From: an uncultured Aggregatibacter sp.
GTDB taxonomy: Bacteria > Pseudomonadota > Gammaproteobacteria > Enterobacterales > Pasteurellaceae
Length of the DNA stretch: 64,000 nt
Direction of reading: 5' to 3'
NCBI RefSeq assembly: GCF_901873365.1
Contig: NZ_CABFLM010000115.1
Location: 3,838-67,837 of the forward strand
Notes under the pieces: generated by a model
The model's input: the letters and a program-made list of their open reading frames with translations, nothing else
Told to the model about the DNA's origin: nothing
Databases searched by the model: none
Translations under genes and position numbers: made by a program
In this document: piece after piece, positions 58,345 through 64,000 of the stretch
How the letters are laid out: each line of letters starts with the position of its first letter
Numbering within the stretch: the stretch's first letter is position 1

Positions 58345-59550
58345 ATGATGGCAGGCATTTATCCCCTGAACGGGAGTCTTCAATATTACGCGTGGGGTGG
58401 TAACCAGTATCTTCCGGACTTCTTGCATATTATAAAAACGCAAGCGCATTATGCCGAATATTGGCTCGGCGCACACCCTTCAGCGCCATCACAGTTAATC
58501 ACCACCAATGGCGAACTGTCATTACTGGATTTTTTACAACAAAATCCCACCGCACTTGGTAGCCAAAGCCGTCAATTATTGGGCAACAATTTGCCTTATT
58601 TACTGAAAATTTTAGACGTTGCCAATCCCCTTTCTATTCAGTTACATCCAACCAAAAAACAGGCAGAGATCGGCTTTGCGCAGGAAAATGCCGCCGGCAT
58701 TCCGTTAAATGATCCGAAGCGCACCTATAAAGACGATAACCATAAGCCGGAAATGATGATTGCTTTGTCCGATTTTTGGCTTTTACATGGTTTTAAAACC
58801 AAAGCCAAAATTCTCGATACACTACGCCAACGCCCGTCACTTGCGGAACTGGCAACAAAATTGGCCTCGCAGAATTTAGCGGATTTTTATGCTGACATTA
58901 TGTTGGCAACACAAGATCAATTAGCGCAATGGCTGTTGCCGATAATTGATGCGCAACAAAAGGCTTACGAGCAAAACCAGCTTGCCATGCAAAATCCGGA
59001 TTACTGGGTACTTTACACATTACACGCCATGAAGATTTCCCGAGACAAGTTAGATGCCGGCTTAATGAGTTTCTACTTGTTTAATCTGGTTAATTTGCAG
59101 GTCGGCGAAGGGATTTTCCAAGCGGCCGGCGTGCCGCACGCTTATTTACGCGGACAAAATATTGAACTGATGGCCTGTTCCGACAACGTGATTCGTGGAG
59201 GACTAACACCAAAACACGTTGATATCGAACAATTGCTAAAAACCATTGATTGTAGCGAAATCGTCCCTCAAATCATCGCGCCGGCACCTCAAAATCAGGT
59301 TTACACCTACCCGACGCCCATTGCCGATTTTGCTTTGAGCAATATGCCTTATGCTAAAAACACCGAGATTTCCGACCGCACTTTAAACGGCACGATTTTC
59401 TTAGTCATGGCAGGCGAAATCACCTTGGAAGCCACACAACAAAAACTCACGTTGAAACAAGGACAAGCGGCGTTCATTGAAGCTGGCACAGACTATCGCG
59501 TGCATGGCATGCAAGAAGGCTATGCCGTGCTAGCCGGATTACCGATTTAA
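58345..59550 (+). CDS. manA: Mannose-6-phosphate isomerase, class I
   Basis: ManA interconverts mannose-6-P and fructose-6-P with a zinc ion. The 401-residue form shows LQYYAWGGNQYLPDF, YWLGAHPSAPS, the zinc ligands in SIQLHPTKKQAEIGF and DDNHKPEMMIALS, and VPHAYLRGQNIELMACSDNVIRGGLTPKHVD. The upstream in-frame extension is poorly supported; the ATG at 58345 follows CGAGAACAC and gives the family length. The only phosphomannomutase-like sequence in the window is the broken one at 22.3 kb, so ManA here more likely serves mannose catabolism, unless a mutase is encoded elsewhere. Confidence 0.94.
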   Translation: MMAGIYPLNGSLQYYAWGGNQYLPDFLHIIKTQAHYAEYWLGAHPSAPSQLITTNGELSLLDFLQQNPTALGSQSRQLLGNNLPYLLKILDVANPLSIQLHPTKKQAEIGFAQENAAGIPLNDPKRTYKDDNHKPEMMIALSDFWLLHGFKTKAKILDTLRQRPSLAELATKLASQNLADFYADIMLATQDQLAQWLLPIIDAQQKAYEQNQLAMQNPDYWVLYTLHAMKISRDKLDAGLMSFYLFNLVNLQVGEGIFQAAGVPHAYLRGQNIELMACSDNVIRGGLTPKHVDIEQLLKTIDCSEIVPQIIAPAPQNQVYTYPTPIADFALSNMPYAKNTEISDRTLNGTIFLVMAGEITLEATQQKLTLKQGQAAFIEAGTDYRVHGMQEGYAVLAGLPI

Positions 59551-59623
59551 CATCGTTTTCATGAAAGAAATACTTAACAACGATTTTTATGGCCTCTGAT
59601 TACATTACAAAAATAGGAACATT

Positions 59624-61387
59624 ATGACCGAACAAACCTTTATTCCCGGCAAAGATGCCGCCCTTGAGGAAAGTATTGAAAAATTTCAACAAAAACTGAC
59701 CTCACTTGGCTTCAATATTGAAGAAGCCTCGTGGTTAAACCCGGTGCCGAACGTGTGGTCGGTACACATCCGTGATAAAGACTGCCCACAGTGTTTCTCT
59801 AACGGCAAAGGCGCCAGTAAAAAAGCGGCATTAGCTTCTGCATTAGGCGAATATTTTGAACGTCTTTCCACTAACTATTTCTGGACGGATTTCTATTTAG
59901 GACAAGACATTGCCAATGGCGATTTTGTGCATTATCCGAACGAAAAATGGTTTCCGATTGAAGACGAGGCGTTGTTGCCACAAGGCATTTTAGACGATCG
60001 TTTATTTGAACATTTCGATCCAAATCAGGAGCTGACTCCTGAACTTTTGGTGGATTTGCAATCAGGCAACTATGAGCGTGGTATTGTTACTTTGCCTTAT
60101 GTGCGTCAATCAGATCAACAAACGGTGTATATTCCACAAAGCATCATTTCTAATCTCTACGTCTCCAATGGGATGTCCGCCGGCAACAGTCAATTTGAAG
60201 CGCGCGTGCAGGGATTATCGGAAGTGTTTGAGCGCTATGTGAAAAATAAAATCATCGCAGAAGCCATTAGTCTGCCATTAATTCCGCAAGAGGTGATGGC
60301 GCGCTATCCATCGATTCAAGCTGCGATTGACAAGCTGGAGCAGGAAGGCTTCCCGATTTTGGCGTATGACGCCTCTCTTGGCGGTAAATATCCGGTGATT
60401 TGTGTCATTTTGCTCAACCCAACTAACGGCACTTGCTTTGCCTCTTTCGGAGCACATCCAAAATTCCAGGTGGCGTTAGAGCGCACCGTGACTGAACTGC
60501 TGCAAGGTCGTAGCTTAAAAGATTTGGATGTTTTTTCTCCGCCATCCTTCAACAATGACGATATTGCCGAACACGCCAATTTGGAAACCCACTTTATTGA
60601 TTCCAGCGGTTTAATTTCATGGGATTTATTCAAAGACACACCGGATTATGAGTTCGCCGATTGGAATTTCTCCGGCAAAGATACGCATGAAGAATACGAT
60701 AATCTGATGGCGATTTTCCGCGAGGAAAGCAAAGAGGTTTACATCATGGACTATAATCACTTAGGTGTTTACGCTTGTCGCATCATCGTGCCGGGTATGT
60801 CCGATATTTATCCGGCAGACGACTTAATTTACGCCAACAGCAACATGGGCATGGACTGGCGCGAAATCTTGTTAGATTTACCGCACTTCCACCACGACCA
60901 AGAAACCTACCAAGAATTATTGGATGAACTGGATGAACAAGGTATTGACGATGCTACCCGCGTACGCGAATTTATCGGCATCGTGGCACCGAAAGCCAGC
61001 GGCTGGACAACCTTACGCATTGGTGAATTAAAATCCATGCTTTATCTTGCCTTGGGCGATTTGGCCATGGCATTAGACTGGGCGAACTGGACATATAACA
61101 TGAACAGCTCCGTGTTCACGGCAGAACGTGCCAACTATTATCGCTGCTTAATCAATAGCCTTGAATTGTTTATGGATAGCCAACGTGATCCACAGCAATA
61201 TCGCATGGTGTTCGAAAAAATGTATGGCAAAGACGCCGTGGCATTTGCGTGGGGCGCGATTCAAGGTGGCAATCCGTTCTATAACCTGCCTGCTAGCGAT
61301 GAAACCCTTGCAAACTTTAGCGAACATCAAAAATTATTGGCGGCTTATGCGAAATTGCAGAAGGCAAAACGTGAAAATTGGCAGTAA
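59624..61387 (+). CDS. ycaO: YcaO protein (RimO-associated ATP-dependent cyclodehydratase homologue)
   Basis: A 587-residue protein with an N-terminal OsmC-like part (~1-65), the YcaO ATP-binding domain (FSNGKGASKKAALASALGEYFERLS; GMSAGNSQFEARVQGLSEVFERYVK; ERTVTELLQGRSL) and a C-terminal helical region (~430-587). In E. coli YcaO takes part, with RimO, in methylthiolation of ribosomal protein S12; it is not linked to a peptide natural product there, and no such precursor gene is near this copy either. AGGAACATT precedes the ATG. Confidence 0.93.
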   Translation: MTEQTFIPGKDAALEESIEKFQQKLTSLGFNIEEASWLNPVPNVWSVHIRDKDCPQCFSNGKGASKKAALASALGEYFERLSTNYFWTDFYLGQDIANGDFVHYPNEKWFPIEDEALLPQGILDDRLFEHFDPNQELTPELLVDLQSGNYERGIVTLPYVRQSDQQTVYIPQSIISNLYVSNGMSAGNSQFEARVQGLSEVFERYVKNKIIAEAISLPLIPQEVMARYPSIQAAIDKLEQEGFPILAYDASLGGKYPVICVILLNPTNGTCFASFGAHPKFQVALERTVTELLQGRSLKDLDVFSPPSFNNDDIAEHANLETHFIDSSGLISWDLFKDTPDYEFADWNFSGKDTHEEYDNLMAIFREESKEVYIMDYNHLGVYACRIIVPGMSDIYPADDLIYANSNMGMDWREILLDLPHFHHDQETYQELLDELDEQGIDDATRVREFIGIVAPKASGWTTLRIGELKSMLYLALGDLAMALDWANWTYNMNSSVFTAERANYYRCLINSLELFMDSQRDPQQYRMVFEKMYGKDAVAFAWGAIQGGNPFYNLPASDETLANFSEHQKLLAAYAKLQKAKRENWQ

Positions 61388-61450
61388 AGTGCGGTGGGAA
61401 AATCCCGTGGATTTTGAACGTTGGCTTTGCTAAGGTTTTTTAACGATTTT

Positions 61451-61478
61451 AAAGGGCGAAGAGATTCGCCCTTTATTT
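61451..61478. terminator. Intrinsic terminator between ycaO and degP
   Basis: AAAGGGCGAA (61451-61460) pairs with TTCGCCCTTT (61465-61474) around a GAGA loop, lying between convergent genes. Confidence 0.85.
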
Positions 61479-61490
61479 ATGGAAATGAGA

Positions 61491-62876
61491 TTATTGAACC
61501 AGTAAATAGAAGTTACTGTCACCGCGAATAATATTTAAGGCGATGGCCGATGGCTTACTCTCTAAAATTTTGCGTAACTGACCTAAGTTTTCAACTTTCT
61601 GACGGTTAATCCCAATGATCACATCACCGGATTTCAATCCGCGTTGTTCCGCAAGGGAATTTGGTTTGATTTTGGTGATAGCAACACCTTTCATACCTTT
61701 TTCGTCATAGTTGTTTAATTCCGCACCGTCTAACGCCGGTAATAATCCATTGGCGCGTGTTTGCGTTTGGTCATCTGATTGAAGCGTCACTTTGGCGTTA
61801 TTTGATTTACCGTCACGCAAATAAGTTAAATCAATTTCTGTGCCTGCACCAGATGTGGCGATTTTGGCACGCATTTCAGCAAAGCTGGAAATGGCTTGAC
61901 CATTTATCGCGGTAATCACATCACCGGCTTTGAGGCCGGCTTTATCGGCGGCGGAACCCGGCATCACTTCACTAATAAAAGCGCCTTTCTTTGCTTCAAT
62001 ATCAAACGCTTGCGCTAAATCCGCATTTAATTCGCCGCCTTTAATGCCGAGCATACCACGGCGCACTTCACCGAATTCAAGAATTTGTTGTACTAAATTA
62101 TTGGCCATATTGCTTGGAATCGCAAAGGCAATACCGGCATTGCCGCCGCTTGGAGAAAGAATGGCGGTGTTGATGCCGATTAATTCACCGTTTAAGTTAA
62201 TTAGCGGACCACCGGAGTTACCACGGTTAACCGCTGCGTCTGTTTGAATGTAGTTTTCATAGGTGCCACTATCGGATCCCATGGAGCGACCCAATGCGGA
62301 TACAATACCGGAAGTCACGGTTTGACCTAAACCGAACGGGTTACCGATAGCCACAGTGAAATCGCCTACGCGTAATTTGTCGGAATCCGCAAGTTTAAGT
62401 GCGGTCAGATTTTTAGGTTTTTCCACTTGAATGAGTGCTACATCGGACATTTCATCGGCACCAATGACTTTGGCTTTGAATTCACGACCGTCATGGAGCT
62501 GAACAGTAATTTTATCTGCATCTTTAATTACGTGATTATTGGTTAACACATAACCTTTTTCGGCGTTAATAATTGCGCCTGAGCCAAGGCCCTTAAAGTT
62601 GCGTGGTGCGCGATCACGATCGAACATATCCGGACCAAAAAAGAATTTAAATTCTTCCGGAATGTCGTCATCCATTTGAGCGGCATTGCTTTTTTGTTTG
62701 CCTTCCACAGAAATGGACACCACCGAAGGCAACACTTTTTCTAACATGGGCGCCAAACTTGGCATAACTTGACCGGCAGATATTTCTGTTGGGGTTTCTG
62801 CCACGCTCATCATCGGGGTAGTTAATACGCTTAATCCGAGTGCAATACTAGTTAAAACAAAATTGCGTTTTTTCAT
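61491..62876 (-). CDS. degP: Periplasmic serine protease DegP/HtrA
   Basis: A 461-residue envelope quality-control protease and chaperone: signal MKKRNFVLTSIALGLSVLTTPMMSVA, trypsin-like domain with catalytic H115 (LTNNHVI), D145 (MSDVALIQ) and S221 (RGNSGGPL), then PDZ1 (GMLGIKGGELNADLAQAF onward, ~270-360) and PDZ2 (GVAITKIKPNSLAEQRGLKSGD, ~395-461). The long LA-loop Q-linker of E. coli DegP is shortened, as in other Pasteurellaceae. In E. coli this gene is under Cpx and sigma-E control; cpxAR is present here. Confidence 0.95.
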   Translation of the reverse strand: MKKRNFVLTSIALGLSVLTTPMMSVAETPTEISAGQVMPSLAPMLEKVLPSVVSISVEGKQKSNAAQMDDDIPEEFKFFFGPDMFDRDRAPRNFKGLGSGAIINAEKGYVLTNNHVIKDADKITVQLHDGREFKAKVIGADEMSDVALIQVEKPKNLTALKLADSDKLRVGDFTVAIGNPFGLGQTVTSGIVSALGRSMGSDSGTYENYIQTDAAVNRGNSGGPLINLNGELIGINTAILSPSGGNAGIAFAIPSNMANNLVQQILEFGEVRRGMLGIKGGELNADLAQAFDIEAKKGAFISEVMPGSAADKAGLKAGDVITAINGQAISSFAEMRAKIATSGAGTEIDLTYLRDGKSNNAKVTLQSDDQTQTRANGLLPALDGAELNNYDEKGMKGVAITKIKPNSLAEQRGLKSGDVIIGINRQKVENLGQLRKILESKPSAIALNIIRGDSNFYLLVQ

Positions 62877-62984
62877 TCAATTTTCTCCAATTAAAAACAA
62901 ATAACACGAAATCTCATCGAGTTTCGGTAATGCTTATGACAAATAAATGGCTTGAATGTTCTGCAATTTTGGGAGCGAATAAAT

Positions 62985-63045
62985 AAAAAAGTGCGGTAGA
63001 TTTTATCGGAATTTAAAAACACCCGAAAAATCCACCGCACTTTTA
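62985..63045 (-). terminator. Terminator from inverted uptake signals, after nrdB
   Basis: AAAAAAGTGCGGT (62985-62997) pairs with ACCGCACTTTT (63034-63044). On the minus strand the T-run falls after the hairpin, right after the nrdB stop. Confidence 0.82.
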
Positions 63046-63058
63046 GCGACATCAAAGA

Positions 63059-64000
63059 TTACAGATCGAAATCGTCAAAATCTTTTGTATCCACTTTGGA
63101 GTCAATTTGACCGACAAGATAAGAACTCACTTCCACTTCTTGCGGTGCCACTTGTACGTTGTCGGAAACCAACCAGGCATTGATCCAAGGAATCGGGTTG
63201 GAACGTGCTTGGAATGGCAATGGCAAACCGACCGCCTGCATACGGATATTGGTGATGTACTCCACGTATTGCACCAAAATGTCTCGGTTCAAGCCGATCA
63301 TGGAACCGTCTTTGAACAAATAATCCGCCCAGTCTTTTTCCTGTTCTGCTGCCGCTAAGAATAAATCATAGGCTTCTTGTTTACATTCTTCCGCAATTTC
63401 TGCCATTTCCGGATCGTCTTGACCTGCCGCCATGATGTTTAAAATGTGCTGCGTACCGGTTAAGTGTAACGCTTCATCACGAGCGATGAATTTAATGATT
63501 TTCGCATTGCCTTCCATTAATTGACGTTCAGCAAAGGCAAAGGAACAGGCGAAAGACACATAGAAACGAATAGCTTCAAGCGCGTTCACGCTCATTAGGC
63601 AAAGGTAAAGTTGTTTTTTCAAATTACGTAAGGTGACGACACATTCTTTGCCATCCACGGTGTAAGTGCCTTCGCCGTACAGGCTGTAAAGTTGGCTATC
63701 GCGAATTAAATCGTCGTAGTAAGAGGAAATATCGCGCGCGCGTTTGATGATTTCTTCGTTGGTCACGATGTCATCGAATACGATAGACGGATCGTTCACA
63801 ATGTTACGAATAATGTGTGTGTAAGAACGAGAGTGGATGGTTTCAGAGAACGTCCAGGTCTCGATCCAGGTTTCCAATTCCGGAATGGACACCAACGGCA
63901 ACAACGCCACGTTCGGGCTGCGACCTTGAATGGAATCCAACAAGGTTTGATATTTTAAGTTGCTGATGAAAATGTGTTTTTCATGTTCAGGCAACGCCGC
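63059..64000 (-). CDS. nrdB: Ribonucleoside-diphosphate reductase class Ia, beta subunit (partial)
   Basis: The gene runs off the right end of the window; the reading frame is open to base 64000 ([15 protein letters not shown]...), so about 60 N-terminal residues are missing compared with E. coli NrdB (376). NrdB holds the di-iron centre and tyrosyl radical used by NrdA. The iron ligands and radical tyrosine are visible in [17 protein letters not shown] and [13 protein letters not shown]. The C-terminal tail that docks on NrdA ([14 protein letters not shown]) is present. Confidence 0.97.
   Translation of the reverse strand, partial: AALPEHEKHIFISNLKYQTLLDSIQGRSPNVALLPLVSIPELETWIETWTFSETIHSRSYTHIIRNIVNDPSIVFDDIVTNEEIIKRARDISSYYDDLIRDSQLYSLYGEGTYTVDGKECVVTLRNLKKQLYLCLMSVNALEAIRFYVSFACSFAFAERQLMEGNAKIIKFIARDEALHLTGTQHILNIMAAGQDDPEMAEIAEECKQEAYDLFLAAAEQEKDWADYLFKDGSMIGLNRDILVQYVEYITNIRMQAVGLPLPFQARSNPIPWINAWLVSDNVQVAPQEVEVSSYLVGQIDSKVDTKDFDDFDL

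Noticed and set aside
59624..61387. YcaO as part of a thiazole/oxazole peptide (RiPP) cluster.
   Set aside because: The protein has the full E. coli YcaO architecture, and there is no precursor peptide, dehydrogenase or exporter beside it; neighbours are manA and degP.

Overview
The window reads as chromosomal DNA of a member of the Pasteurellaceae, most likely Aggregatibacter or a close Haemophilus relative. The main reason is the 9-base uptake signal AAGTGCGGT / ACCGCACTT, which I find by eye more than fifty times on both strands, about once per kilobase, often as inverted pairs that form transcription terminators. Gene content and gene order also match Haemophilus influenzae as I remember it: uspA-alaS-csrA-galU; yejK-bamE-cpxR with yejL and pbgA diverging; siaP-siaT-nanM diverging from nanE-nanK-siaR-nanA-nagB-nagA; and ydiJ-menI-hemH next to ompA. 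Nearly all of the window is core genome. No phage, complete IS element, integron or CRISPR array was seen.

Layout. 1-4.9 kb: the end of yfhL, the yfiF rRNA/tRNA methyltransferase homologue, pssA, and the anmK-murQ peptidoglycan-recycling pair. 5-10.9 kb: a solitary FbpB-type iron permease, a small lipoprotein, glnA, typA. 10.9-11.8 kb: tRNA-Ile2, a tandem array of palindromic REPIN-like repeats and a tRNA-like sequence lacking a normal anticodon arm. 11.9-18 kb: bioB, a HigBA-type toxin-antitoxin pair, then a TPP-riboswitch-controlled thiD-thiB-thiP-thiQ unit. 18-23.6 kb: a three-gene tRNA operon (Met, Leu, Gln), uspA, alaS, csrA, a broken phosphomannomutase gene, galU. 23.7-29.5 kb: cpxAR, bamE, yejK, yejL, pbgA, all concerned with the envelope or nucleoid. 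29.7-34.7 kb: a cytosine-deaminase-like hydrolase, a duplicated block containing REPIN-like elements, an ABC exporter, an AraC regulator and an AhpD-like protein. 34.7-46.4 kb: an amino-sugar island containing a PTS IICB, NanM, the SiaPT TRAP transporter and the complete sialic acid catabolic set to fructose-6-phosphate. 46.7-53.3 kb: tpx, hemH, menI, ydiJ and ompA. 53.4-64 kb: lemA with two TPM-domain genes, grxD, rpsB-tsf, a yegP homologue, manA, ycaO, degP and the 3' part of nrdB.

How it fits together. The 34.7-46.4 kb region is a full scavenging pathway: NanM epimerises released sialic acid, SiaPT imports it, NanA/NanK/NanE convert it to GlcNAc-6-P, and NagA/NagB take that to fructose-6-P, with SiaR and a good CRP site in the shared divergent promoter region. 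anmK-murQ feed the same pool from cell-wall anhydro-MurNAc, and the NagE-like PTS brings in the matching free sugar.

The most unusual material is non-coding: (i) two families of paired palindromes, each starting GTAG and ending CTAC, which have the architecture of REPINs; (ii) one of these amplified into a 162-bp tandem array; (iii) another co-amplified with the 3' end of an ABC transporter gene; (iv) a tRNA-like cloverleaf whose anticodon arm is replaced by a short hairpin with a GCAA tetraloop; and (v) a 19-codon reading frame between the TPP riboswitch and thiD. Functions of these are inference. No wholly new protein system was recognised.
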